Source: an uncultured Pseudomonadales bacterium (lineage in GTDB: Bacteria; Pseudomonadota; Gammaproteobacteria; Pseudomonadales; Azotimanducaceae). Taken from it: 64,000 nucleotides of DNA. This document shows positions 1-8,426 of this stretch, piece after piece (the first letter of the stretch is position 1; every line of letters begins with the position of its first letter). Made by a program: the position numbers and the translations under genes. The stretch spans positions 4,262,291-4,326,290 of the forward strand of contig OY282460.1 of assembly GCA_958296295.1 (NCBI GenBank), in the 5' to 3' direction. The notes under the pieces were generated by a model, which saw nothing but the letters and a program-made list of their open reading frames with translations, searched no databases and was not told the origin of the DNA.

Positions 1-9
1 AGGGCGACC

Positions 10-774
10 ATGTTCGATCTGACAGGCAAGGTGGCGGTCGTCACCGGCGGCAACGGCGGCATTGGCCTGGGCTTCGCCGAGGGTCTGGTGGAGCACGGCG
101 CCGGCGTGTGCATCTGGGGCACCAACGAGGGCAAGAACGCCGCGGCCAAAGCGCGGCTCGAAGCGCTCGGCGGCGCCGGCGCCAAGGTTCTGGCGCTGCG
201 GTGCGATGTCGGCGACGAGGACGCCGTGGTGGCCGCGTTCGCCCGCACCGTGGAGGTCTTCGGCCATGTGGACGCCTGTTTCGCCAACGCCGGCGTGGGC
301 GGAGGCGGAGCGCGGTTCGACGCCATGACGCTGGCCGAGTGGCATCGCGTGTTTCGCGTCAACATGGACGGCGTGATGCTCACCTTCCGGGAAGCCGTGA
401 AGCACATGAAGACGCGCGGCGGCGGTTCGCTGGTGGTCACCAGCAGCGGCACGGCGCGGTTCGGCGCCGCCGGCAGCGAGCACTACTCGGCCACCAAGGC
501 CGGCGTCATCGCCCTGGCGCAGTCCTTGGCGGTGGGACAGGCGCGCTACGGCATTCGCGCCAACGCGATCATTCCAGGCTGGATCGAAACGGCGATGACG
601 GAGCGGGCGCTCGCGACGGAGGTGTTCCAAAACCGCGTGCTGAAGCGCATTCCGCAACGGCGCTGGGGCCAGCCCGACGACTTTCGGGCCATAGCCGTGT
701 ATTTCGCCAGCGACGAAAGCAGCTACCACACCGGCGACACCATCGCCGTCGATGGCGGCGTGTCGCACTTCTAG
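10..774 (+). CDS. SDR family oxidoreductase
   Basis: A 254-residue classical short-chain dehydrogenase/reductase, probably an NAD(P)-dependent alcohol or 3-hydroxyacyl dehydrogenase. The cofactor motif TGGNGGIG lies at residues 12-19, NAG at 93-95, the catalytic Ser in TSSG near 145, and Tyr159/Lys163 in YSATK. The length is normal for the family and the ATG opens directly on the Rossmann strand. It is followed 35 bp later by a VOC protein and then an acyl-CoA dehydrogenase, all on the same strand, so it probably belongs to a fatty-acid or aromatic catabolic operon. The substrate cannot be read from the sequence. The gene is complete, but the window begins 9 bases before it, so the operon may extend upstream. 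Confidence 0.93.
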   Translation: MFDLTGKVAVVTGGNGGIGLGFAEGLVEHGAGVCIWGTNEGKNAAAKARLEALGGAGAKVLALRCDVGDEDAVVAAFARTVEVFGHVDACFANAGVGGGGARFDAMTLAEWHRVFRVNMDGVMLTFREAVKHMKTRGGGSLVVTSSGTARFGAAGSEHYSATKAGVIALAQSLAVGQARYGIRANAIIPGWIETAMTERALATEVFQNRVLKRIPQRRWGQPDDFRAIAVYFASDESSYHTGDTIAVDGGVSHF

Positions 775-809
775 CGCGTTCGGCCAATTCGACAAAAGGG
801 CAGGGAACC

Positions 810-1583
810 ATGTGGTTGCGCCTTCGCCAAATCGCCTTGATCGCGCCAAAGCTGGCGCCGGTGTTGGACGAGTTTCGCAGCGTGCTCGGTTTGGAAGTGT
901 GCTTCGTGGACCCGGGCGTCGGCCACTTCGGTTTGGAGAACGCGCTGTTGCCGCTCGGCAACCAGTTCATCGAATTGCTTGCGCCCGTCCGCGCGAACAC
1001 GGCCGGCGGCCGCTATCTCGAGCGGCGCGGCGGCGCCGGCGGGTACATGGTGATCACCCAATGCGACGACCACGCGCCCCGTCGCGAGCGCATCGACGCG
1101 CTCGGCATCCGCCTGGTGGCGGATCACCGCGGCCGCGAATTCGTCCACATGCAACTGCACCCCAAGGACACCGGCGGCTCGTTTCTGGAGATAGACGAAC
1201 AGACCGGGCCGGAAGCCCACGCCCCGGACGGGCCGTGGAGGCCCGCCGGGGGCAGCTGGAAGCATGCGCAACGGCTGCACCGCGTTGCCGGAGTGCAAGC
1301 CGCCGAAGTGCAGGCGGCGGACCCGGGAGCGGTGGCCGCGCGCTGGGCGGAAATCGTCCAGCTCCCGCTTGACGCGGACGACGCCGGCAACCCGCGCCTG
1401 CTGCTGGACAACGCCGCCGTGCGCTTCGTGCCTTGCGCGGACGGCAGACCGGAAGGCTTGGCGGGGCTCGATCTCGCAACCGTCGATCTCGCGGCGGTGC
1501 TGGCGGACGCCCGCGCCCGGAACCTCGTCACGGGCGACTGCCAGATCACGCTCTGCGGCATGCGGCTGAACCTCGACCAATAG
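810..1583 (+). CDS. VOC / glyoxalase-like domain protein
   Basis: A 257-residue protein of the vicinal-oxygen-chelate fold, Glyoxalase_3-like. The N-terminus (LRQIALIAPKLAPVLDEF, then LGLEVCFVDPGVGHFGLEN) is the typical first beta-alpha-beta-beta-beta module, followed by a degenerate second half after about residue 140. Such proteins are usually metal-dependent lyases, isomerases or dioxygenases, but the function is not determinable here. The ATG at 810 was chosen because it starts on the first VOC strand; the longer upstream reading frame overlaps the SDR gene. It lies 9 bp before the acyl-CoA dehydrogenase, which suggests co-transcription. Confidence 0.85.
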   Translation: MWLRLRQIALIAPKLAPVLDEFRSVLGLEVCFVDPGVGHFGLENALLPLGNQFIELLAPVRANTAGGRYLERRGGAGGYMVITQCDDHAPRRERIDALGIRLVADHRGREFVHMQLHPKDTGGSFLEIDEQTGPEAHAPDGPWRPAGGSWKHAQRLHRVAGVQAAEVQAADPGAVAARWAEIVQLPLDADDAGNPRLLLDNAAVRFVPCADGRPEGLAGLDLATVDLAAVLADARARNLVTGDCQITLCGMRLNLDQ

Positions 1584-1592
1584 GCCGCCAAG

Positions 1593-3374
1593 ATGCTCCG
1601 CTACACGCCGCCGGTGGACGACATGGCGTTCGCGTTGTTCGACGTGTTCGACGCCGAGGCCGAGTGGGCGCGCTTGCCGGCGTTCGCCGACATGGACGAA
1701 GCCGTCGCCAAGGCGGTGCTGGCCGAGGCCGGCAAGCTGGCGGCCGAGACCTTGCTGCCCAGCTACCAAAGCAGCGACGCCGAAGGCGCGCGGTGGCGCG
1801 ATGGCGAGGTGGTCGCACCGGCCGGCTTCCGAGCGGCGTTCGACGGCCTCGTCAAGGGCGGCTGGCTCGGCGTGTCCGGCAATCCGCACCACGGCGGCCA
1901 GGGCCTGCCGAAAATGCTGACGGTGCTGGTGGAGGAGATGTTCTGGGCCGCCAACACCAACCTCTACCTCTACGGCGCCCTCACCACCGGCGCCGCGATT
2001 TGCATAGACGCGCACGCGGACGCCGCGTTGAAACGCCGCTACCTGCCACGCCTCTACAGTGGCGAGTGGACCGGCGCGATGGCCCTCACGGAGCCTCACG
2101 CCGGCACGGATCTGGGCCTCATCCGCACGCGCGCGGAACCGCTGGCCGACGGCACCTACGCCATCACCGGCAACAAGATCTTCATAACCAGCGGCGAACA
2201 CGATCTCGCCGACAACATCGTCCACCTGGTGCTGGCCAAGCTGCCGGACGCTCCGCCCGGCAGCCGCGGCATCTCCTTGTTCCTCGTGCCCAAGTACCGG
2301 CCGTCCGACGACGCCGCGGACGGTCCCGACGCCGCCGGAAGTGTCCGCAACGGTTTCGTCAGCCGTTCCATCGAGCACAAGATGGGCATTCGCGGCAGCG
2401 CCACTTCCGCGATCGAATACGACGCCGCGGTCGGCCACCTCGTCGGCGAGCCGAACCGCGGCCTCGCTTGCATGTTCACGATGATGAACCACGCCCGCGT
2501 GTCCGTGGGGATTCAAGGTCTCGGCCTTGCCGAGCTCGGCTACCAGAACGCCGCGGCTTACGCGCGCGAGCGCCCGCAAGGCCGCGCCCCGTCCGGCCCC
2601 CGGGACCAGAACGCCGAGGCGGATTCCATCCTCGTCCACCCGGATGTGCGGCGAATGCTGCTGGCGCAACGGGCGTTCACCGAGGGCGGGCGCGCCTTCG
2701 CGGCGTATGTCGGCCTGCTGTTGGACCGCGCCGAGCACACCGCCGACGAAGTGGAACGGGACGCGGCGCAGGTGGCGGCGGACCTGCTCACGCCTGTCGC
2801 CAAGGCGTTTCTCACGGATCGGGCGATGGATTGCGCGTTGCTTGCCCAGCAGACGTTCGGCGGCCACGGCTACATCGCGGAGCACGGCATGGAGCAGATC
2901 GTGCGCGATGTCCGCATCAGCCAGATCTACGAGGGCACCAACGGGGTTCAGGCGTTGGATTTCACGGCCCGCAAAGTGCTTCGCGATCGCGGCCAAGCGC
3001 TGCGGCGGCTGTTGAACGACTTGCGCGGCGAAACCGTGCCCGACGAGTTCAGGGCCCCGCTCCACGCGGCCCTGGACGCCACCGAACGCGCCGCGGAGCG
3101 AATCGCCACCGCCGCCAGAGCCGACCCGGCCGCGCCTGGCGCGGCTTCGGTGGAGTTTCTGGAACTCGCCGGCCTCGCCATCTACGCCTGGTTGTGGGCG
3201 CGAATGGCGCAAGTCGTGACCAAGGCCGATGCCGCGCAACGCGCCCGGCACGAGGGCAAGCTCGACGTGGCGCGGTTTTTCTACGCCAAACTGCTGCCGA
3301 AGACCGTCGCCTTGGAATGCGCCATCCAAGCCGGAGCAGCGCCCGTGATGGCGTTGCCGGAAGAACTGTTCTAG
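1593..3374 (+). CDS. acyl-CoA dehydrogenase, DmdC-like
   Basis: A 593-residue FAD-dependent acyl-CoA dehydrogenase of the long DmdC-like subgroup. It has the short N-terminal extension typical of that subgroup (YTPPVDDMAFALFDVF), the FAD/substrate segment ALTEPHAGTDLG, the helix with IEHKMGIRGSATS, the C-terminal FGGHGYIAEHGMEQIVRD with the stretch preceding the catalytic-base region, and YEGTNGVQALDF. The family includes methylmercaptopropionyl-CoA dehydrogenase but also many uncharacterised enzymes, so DMSP metabolism cannot be inferred from this gene alone. It is the last gene of the SDR-VOC-ACAD cluster. The stop codon abuts the apparent end of an IS5-like remnant. Confidence 0.93.
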   Translation: MLRYTPPVDDMAFALFDVFDAEAEWARLPAFADMDEAVAKAVLAEAGKLAAETLLPSYQSSDAEGARWRDGEVVAPAGFRAAFDGLVKGGWLGVSGNPHHGGQGLPKMLTVLVEEMFWAANTNLYLYGALTTGAAICIDAHADAALKRRYLPRLYSGEWTGAMALTEPHAGTDLGLIRTRAEPLADGTYAITGNKIFITSGEHDLADNIVHLVLAKLPDAPPGSRGISLFLVPKYRPSDDAADGPDAAGSVRNGFVSRSIEHKMGIRGSATSAIEYDAAVGHLVGEPNRGLACMFTMMNHARVSVGIQGLGLAELGYQNAAAYARERPQGRAPSGPRDQNAEADSILVHPDVRRMLLAQRAFTEGGRAFAAYVGLLLDRAEHTADEVERDAAQVAADLLTPVAKAFLTDRAMDCALLAQQTFGGHGYIAEHGMEQIVRDVRISQIYEGTNGVQALDFTARKVLRDRGQALRRLLNDLRGETVPDEFRAPLHAALDATERAAERIATAARADPAAPGAASVEFLELAGLAIYAWLWARMAQVVTKADAAQRARHEGKLDVARFFYAKLLPKTVALECAIQAGAAPVMALPEELF

Positions 3375-3640
3375 GGCCTGTTGACACTAGGTGTATGACG
3401 TTCCAAGCCAAACCGACCAGCGAAGTCGCTATGGACTCACGGAATCGCAGTTCGAGCAGACCAACACTTGCTGCCGCGGCAGCGAGTGAACGGCAAGCAC
3501 GACAACCGGACGGTGGTGAACGGCATGCCGTACTGGGGGAGAACGGGTGCAAGTAGCGCGCCCTTCCGGTTCGGGCCGTGGAACACGGTGTGCCGGCGTT
3601 GGCGGCCGCGGCGCAGACCAGCTAGGAGCTGGACGTGCTC
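3375..3640 (+). pseudogene. IS5-like transposase N-terminal remnant
   Basis: Read across frames, this stretch encodes LTESQFEQTNTLLP, NGKHDNRTVVNGMPYWGRTGA and RFGPWNTV, in the order of the N-terminal domain of IS5-family transposases (the LLP...VLNGI..vLRTGAPWRDLP..YGPW pattern). Frames change near 3460 and 3555, and no DDE domain follows. The sequence at 3374-3390, GGCCTGTTGACACTAG, resembles an IS5-group terminus and directly abuts the stop codon of the acyl-CoA dehydrogenase. It is a decayed fragment with no coding capacity. Confidence 0.6.
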
Positions 3641-3672
3641 CAACGTGGCCGACTCCGGCGCCCGGGAAGTTC

Positions 3673-4037
3673 ATGGACGAGACGCTGGCCCGCCTGCGGC
3701 GCCGGGCGTCGCGCAATCAGCACCGGCTGCGCCCGGAGATGCTGGAATGCCCCAAGCATGTGATCGTCTTCACCACGTTCCCGGGAAACCGAGTTCGACG
3801 CCGCGGCGGTTCTGCGCTGGTACCGTCTGCGCTGGCAGGTGGAGCTCGTGTTCGAGCGCTTTCAAGTCGCTGGCCGGGCCGGGCCATCTGCCGAAGCGCG
3901 ACTCCGACAGCGCCCGGGCGTGCCCGTACGCATGTTCGAGACTTGGAACGTCGTCTCCCGCTCCCTCGCCGACCCGCCGCGGAGACGTCGACAACAAATT
4001 TCTGGACTACTTTCCGTTTTTTCAGAAATCAAGTTAG
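3673..4037 (+). pseudogene. IS4-like transposase C-terminal remnant (copy 1)
   Basis: After restoring one frameshift near 3785 and another near 3862, the stretch reads ETEFDAAAVLRWYRLRWQ, VELVFERFKSLAG and GHLPKRDSDSARAW. This is the signature Y-x2-RWQ-x-E-x2-F-x-R-x-KS segment that carries the catalytic Glu of IS4-family DDE transposases. A second, inverted and more deleted copy lies at 6460-6760. Together they flank the DUF262 gene. The stretch 4038-4210 shows no gene. Confidence 0.7.
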
Positions 4038-4210
4038 CGCACATGGGCCAGCGGCCTGGGCCACGCGCCTAGCAATCTGCGAGCCGCTTAGCCGGAACAC
4101 AGGCGTGTTCGGCGACCGCCCGCCACGCTGGTTGGCCATGCGTTCCGTGGCGGCCATCCGGGCGTCGCTCGGCGCGGCCGAGAAGTGGCCGTCCGCCGCT
4201 GCGGCGATTC

Positions 4211-6295
4211 CTAGTCTCTCAATGATGCTGCTAGCGCCTGGCGGACCAAGGGTATACACGCAGCGACATCGTCCTGAGTGGCGACACTGAAATAGCAGCT
4301 CCCATCATACCGCGCGTTCTTGATGTATTTGAGATCCGCCGCATCTCGGACGTCTAGGTCGCACTCCACGCACTCGTCAACATCCAAGTCAAGGAGAAAT
4401 AGCAAGTGCCGGCTACGCGGTATCACTTCGCAGAAGAACGTCGCCCTGTTGTGATAGCTCACCGACCTTGGCCAAGCGACTTCATTTACGTCCTTCATTG
4501 ACATTTGAGATTGGAACGTATCAAACAGTTCCATAGCCTCATCGTCCATTCGGCCGCGAATGTCGTCGACATCGCCGCCCTCGTCGCGGAGCCTGCTCTC
4601 CTCGGCATCCGCCAGCAACTCCTCGGATACGCTCAACGACGGCCAGATGTCCAGTGCCCATTTCGAGAGCTTCTTCGCGCGCTCTCGCATCTGCGTCTGC
4701 GTCCATTCCTTTTGTTGTGCAACGTACCTGTTGAGCCGGAGTGAGCTGTGCTCGAAGCCATTCTTGGTCTTCCTCTTGAACTGGAACGGCTTGTCGGAGT
4801 ACTTTTCGTTGTATCCCGTGAGTGTGAGGTTTCCAAGCCGGTGTAGCCACTCGGCTTGAACGTCCTCCCAATTGTCACCTAGCATCTGTTGCCAAGCCTT
4901 TGAGAGACGCTCGTTCTGTGGCATGATATGCTCTATCGTCAACAGGCTCGTATCCGAGCGCTCTTTCGATTTGCTGTTCTCCAGTTCTTCTAGAAGGAAA
5001 CGACAGATGGGGCGGTTGTAGAGATCGTCCTGCTGAAGAGCACGCTTGAACTGCTGGTTTGTCGGAAAAGCGTAGTTGCCATCAGACAGCCAATGCAAGT
5101 TCACCTTCAGGTATCCGAGAACGTCTGTCTTCTTCAACGCATAGGCGAGCTTCGAGAAGTGTGTCCAGTATGATCGGGTTGGCTGGCGGCAGATGCTGCG
5201 CCGCACGAGGTAGCTCTCAACCAGCTCCAACGCCTCAACGAGGTCTTCAGCCGTAATGTACTTTAGCTCAAAGGCTTGCAAAAGCCGCATTATCAGAATC
5301 GCGGGCGTGGTCGTCGCTTGGGCTTTCAATCGGCGTAGGCGATCTGCAACGACAGGAAACTCGCCGGTATCCATGACGAAGGCAGCGTGATAGCGGGCGA
5401 ATTTGAGCATGCGCTTGAGGAGCTTCTCCGCATCATTCTTGTGCTCGTCGAATTCGACGCGAAAAGAGGAGTAGACGTGGCGAGCGCGGATCTGCTTTTG
5501 CGCCAAAGTTTCCAGAGCGACGAAGTCTCCGAGGAAATTGTCTAACTCAATACGCCCCGAGCCGTATTTCTGCTCAATCTTCCGCCAGTATTCGGCGTAG
5601 AGACTCTCCTGCTTCTGCTGTTCCAAGCCCATCAGCATATAGTTCCGTACTAAATCGGCCTGGGTGAGATCGATACCTGTGGAATTCAAACTCTCGAATA
5701 TCTGCTGCGGGTCATCCTTGCCCCGATCCAATCGGACGTCCACCACTGCGAGCCGGCTAACGCCCGCTAAAATAACGTCAATGTCTGCATCCTGCAGCTT
5801 GGCTCGAAAGAACTCATAGTTTTGCATCAAGGTTGTTGACCCGCCGACTGGTCTTTCACCGTCCACGATCGCACGGAGGATCGCCTCATCACGCGCCCTG
5901 AGCACGAGCTTGTGCTTCTGGTCATCACGCTCGAAGGTATTGATCAGGAAGTCGTGCTCAATCTTGTCAGCCTCGCCTTTCGTGGCCTTAGATGACGGAA
6001 GGTCCCGGATGTGATCTCGCATGGCGGCTGCTAGCAGCGACACCGTCGTCATCCGTTGTTGACCATCAATGAGGAGCCATCTGGTGAATGCTGCGCTCTG
6101 TCCGACCGTAGAGATGTAGACGACGGCGCCGAAGAAGTGCTCTTTGTCGCCATCCATCTGGCTAGTCCGTTCGATGTCGTCCCATAGCTGGTCGCATTGT
6201 TCCTCCATCCAGCTATAGTCCCGTTGAAACACCGGGATGACGAACTGCACCGTATTTCCGATGATCTCGGTGTATCTACGCTTGTTTGCTTCCAT
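4211..6295 (-). CDS. DUF262/DUF1524 protein, GmrSD-like type IV restriction candidate
   Basis: A 694-residue intact protein with the two hallmark domains of GmrSD-type nucleases. The N-terminal DUF262 (ParB-like NTPase/nuclease) carries IPVFQRDYSW at residues 20-29 and DGQQRMTT at 77-84. The DUF1524 His-Me-finger nuclease has TIEHIMPQ at 453-460 and HRLGNLTLTGYN at 485-496. The C-terminal approximately 110 residues resemble the DUF5655-type domain often appended to this family. Family members restrict modified (for example glucosylated hydroxymethylcytosine) phage DNA; that role here is inference. The gene has visibly lower GC and more A/T-ending codons than its neighbours and sits between inverted IS4 remnants, which suggests horizontal acquisition. 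No partner gene is visible. Confidence 0.88.
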   Translation of the reverse strand: MEANKRRYTEIIGNTVQFVIPVFQRDYSWMEEQCDQLWDDIERTSQMDGDKEHFFGAVVYISTVGQSAAFTRWLLIDGQQRMTTVSLLAAAMRDHIRDLPSSKATKGEADKIEHDFLINTFERDDQKHKLVLRARDEAILRAIVDGERPVGGSTTLMQNYEFFRAKLQDADIDVILAGVSRLAVVDVRLDRGKDDPQQIFESLNSTGIDLTQADLVRNYMLMGLEQQKQESLYAEYWRKIEQKYGSGRIELDNFLGDFVALETLAQKQIRARHVYSSFRVEFDEHKNDAEKLLKRMLKFARYHAAFVMDTGEFPVVADRLRRLKAQATTTPAILIMRLLQAFELKYITAEDLVEALELVESYLVRRSICRQPTRSYWTHFSKLAYALKKTDVLGYLKVNLHWLSDGNYAFPTNQQFKRALQQDDLYNRPICRFLLEELENSKSKERSDTSLLTIEHIMPQNERLSKAWQQMLGDNWEDVQAEWLHRLGNLTLTGYNEKYSDKPFQFKRKTKNGFEHSSLRLNRYVAQQKEWTQTQMRERAKKLSKWALDIWPSLSVSEELLADAEESRLRDEGGDVDDIRGRMDDEAMELFDTFQSQMSMKDVNEVAWPRSVSYHNRATFFCEVIPRSRHLLFLLDLDVDECVECDLDVRDAADLKYIKNARYDGSCYFSVATQDDVAACIPLVRQALAASLRD

Positions 6296-6459
6296 TGGGC
6301 TCTACTATGGCTATATTTCTACAACGCTGCCTCACGAACTGTGCGGGCTCAGCTCCTTCTAGACAGTCGGCCCCAGGGAAGCCCGTTGGGGGCGACGGTT
6401 CGGTAGCCTATGAGTTGAAACGACATGGAGGCCGAACTGGCGAATGTTCGCAAAAGATG

Positions 6460-6760
6460 GGCGTTGTACCAACGCGTCCGAGTGGACGAGACGGAGGATA
6501 CGGAGGCGCGGCGTCGGCTGAGGATCCTGGAGGGATCGAGGCGATGCGGGAGCGCTATTCCAGCGGCCGCGGCGTGCCATGCCCAGGCGCTGTTGGAGTC
6601 GCGCTTCGGCAGATGGCCCAGCCCGGTCAGTGACTTGAAGCGCTGAACACGAGCTCCACCTGCCAGCGCAGAACCGCCGCGGTGTCGAACTCGGACTCCG
6701 GGAACGTGGCGAGACATTGGCGGGCCGAACCGTCCGCGAGGTGACGAACTGCGGCGACTG
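6460..6760 (-). pseudogene. IS4-like transposase remnant (copy 2, inverted)
   Basis: Reading leftwards, the stretch contains FPESEFDTAAVLRWQVELVF followed by a frameshifted GHLPKRDSNSAWAW segment, clearly homologous to the remnant at 3673-4037 but in the opposite orientation. Compared with copy 1 it lacks 15 bases (YRLRW) between two CTGCGCTGG repeats, which looks like a slippage deletion. The downstream tail (RLDPSRILSRRRAS) may be the transposase C-terminus. It is not functional. Positions 6761-6899 contain nothing else recognisable. Confidence 0.65.
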
Positions 6761-7301
6761 CCGCCTTTGGGACGATGGCATGTGTCGGCGGTATCCGCCG
6801 CACGGCGACCAAGGTCGCCTACCTCGCCGCCGCCATCATGGTGGCGCGAGCCGTTCCCGGTGACGCCCAAGCCGTTCGCGTACATGAATCCCAAGCGCAC
6901 TAAGTCCAGTCCTCGTGCGTATACCAGATACCCTCCTCTTCCGGAGCCCAGCAAAGACCGTCTTCAATATGCCACGAGGGATCGGTTTTAGACAGTATAG
7001 GTTCCGAGGGATTTCGACAGCTGATCTGCTTTAACTTCGATGGGTCCTTGAGGCGAGACTCCACGAGGCCCTGTGGAACGCCAACTTGGCTTGTCAGCGC
7101 CAGAGCAATCGTGTCGAGTACTGGCTGCTTGTCGCGGCCAACCACGCCGAAAAAGCAGGCGTTGTGCCAACCAACTCTCCTATGGCTTTCCCCACCGCTA
7201 TAGTTGGCGCTCGGCGACGGACTGCTGTAGGTGTATACGCTAGCCACAATGTCGGAGTGCGTTTGAGCATATCGTCCTAAACTATGTTCCACAAAGGAAC
7301 T

Positions 7302-7310
7302 CCACTCGGA
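7302..7310. repeat. target site duplication, left copy
   Basis: CCACTCGGA immediately outside the left end of the inverted-repeat element, identical to 7566-7574. In the disrupted gene it encodes S-E-W (reverse strand TCC GAG TGG). Confidence 0.85.
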
Positions 7311-7337
7311 GGGTGTGCGACGTTTTTGTGCGCGGGC
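7311..7337 (+). repeat. terminal inverted repeat, left
   Basis: 27 bases starting GGGTGTGCGACG and ending GCGCGGGC; the perfect reverse complement is at 7539-7565. Confidence 0.9.
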
Positions 7338-7538
7338 GGGCTGCGGGGGTTTGGAGAGTCACCGCGATTCCCGGTACGCAGCTCCTGCCGTGCGCTGGTC
7401 GGCGACCTGAAGTGTCCCGACATGCGCTGGAGCAGGGCCGGTGCCAACGACGTCATGGCCTTGCGTTCCCGCGTCCGCAGCGAACGGTGCGAGGACTTCC
7501 GGCGCATCGCGTAAACCACCGCAAATGGCGGCCTGACG

Positions 7539-7565
7539 GCCCGCGCACAAAAACGTCGCACACCC
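7539..7565 (-). repeat. terminal inverted repeat, right
   Basis: Reverse complement of 7311-7337 with no mismatch over 27 bases. Confidence 0.9.
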
Positions 7566-7574
7566 CCACTCGGA
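7566..7574. repeat. target site duplication, right copy
   Basis: CCACTCGGA adjoining the right terminal repeat, identical to 7302-7310. Confidence 0.85.
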
Positions 7575-7818
7575 GAACGCCAAGAAGAAGCTATCTTCGT
7601 CTAGCTCCGCTGTCAATACAGGGGCTTTCGAGCGTCGAAAAGAGAGCCATCTCGTTATAGTTCTTTCGTATTCAGTAGCCCACTGTCGGTGCTTCTGAAC
7701 GACCTCGTAATTCGCCTGGGACGCAAACCTTCGCTCCACAGCTTGGCCTCCTTCATTCCTTCACTGGAGCGCACCTTACGCTTCGGTTCCTACCGCGTCA
7801 AGGACCCGACTAGGCGGG

Positions 7819-8340
7819 CTAGGCGGGCAGGGTGATTTCACGCTCGCGACCGTTGCGGTTCGGCGGGACGCGGCGGCGGGGCGGGGGCGGAGGCAAGCCG
7901 CCGACGGAAGCGCGGTCGGCGGTTTTGTTCGGACTCCGCGTCTTGCGCGGGCCGTCGGCGCACTGTTCGGCCAAGCCGGGCGCCCGACCCGGCGCATCCC
8001 AGTCGACGGTCTTGAGCAGCGCGAAGGTTTCGGGACGGTTGGCCTTTGACGTCGAACATGTGGTCGGGCGTGGAGGTCCACGATGGCGAACTCGGTGTCG
8101 GCGCAGGCGTGCAGGGCGTCCAAGGTGAGCACGCAGCCGCGCAGATCGACGTCGTTGAGCAGCGCCCCGCACCGCGGCCGTCTCGCCGCCCTCGTCGCGG
8201 CAGCACACCGTCTCCCCTTGCGGTTGGCCACCGGTAGTTGCGAAGCAGCTTACAACGCCATTCATCGCGCTAGGTTCGAGGGAGCGGCGCGCAACGGTGC
8301 CCCTCGGTGGCCCGGTGCCGCGTCGCGCCAACAGCAACGC
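7819..8340 (-). pseudogene. ISAs1-like transposase remnant
   Basis: With frameshifts corrected the stretch reads NDVDLRGCVLTLDALHACAD, then HMFDVKANRPETFALLKTVDW. This corresponds to the L-x-G-x-VxTxDALHxQ...YxxxVKxNQ core of ISAs1-family (H-repeat-associated) transposases. Frame changes occur near 8165 and 8070, and the N- and C-terminal thirds are missing or unrecognisable. The downstream part is Arg/Pro-rich and reads as noise. It could be related to the source of the nearby inverted-repeat element. Confidence 0.6.
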
Positions 8341-8426
8341 GGATCTTTTTCGGCTACCGGTCTATGCTGTGGAAGCGGCGTGCTCAATTCCCTTTACCGG
8401 CACCTCCCAAGAGGCGGCGCCCGGTC

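Larger units (their letters stand above)
7311..7565. mobile_element. 255-bp MITE-like element with 27-bp terminal inverted repeats
   Basis: The ends 7311-7337 (beginning GGGTGTGCGACGTTTTTGTG) and 7539-7565 are perfect 27-bp inverted repeats, and the element is flanked by 9-bp direct repeats. The 201-bp interior has no transposase and no convincing ORF, so this is a non-autonomous, MITE-like element mobilised in trans. A 9-bp duplication fits families such as ISAs1, IS256 or the IS50 group of IS4, and an ISAs1-like transposase remnant lies nearby at 7819-8340, but the parent family is not proven. A half copy is found at 47361-47454. Confidence 0.85.
6900..7739 (-). pseudogene. unknown gene split by an inverted-repeat element
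   Basis: Two open segments of one frame are separated by the element at 7311-7565. The 5' part starts at the GTG at 7739 with a strong ribosome site GGAGG seven bases upstream and runs to DSFFLAFSEW. The 3' part resumes at SSFVEHSLGRYAQTHS and ends at the stop at 6900. Removing the element and one copy of the 9-bp duplication joins them in frame into a protein of about 190 residues. With the insertion present, translation terminates inside the element near 7359. I do not recognise the family. Low GC and position between IS remnants suggest transferred DNA. Confidence 0.75.

Noticed and set aside
108..1583. A 491-codon + frame spanning the SDR gene
   Set aside because: Only the part from 810 resembles a protein family; the upstream portion is an Arg-rich shadow of the SDR gene in another frame.
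771..3329. An 852-codon open frame on the - strand
   Set aside because: It is antisense to the VOC and acyl-CoA dehydrogenase genes and has His/Arg-rich composition typical of shadows in GC-rich DNA.
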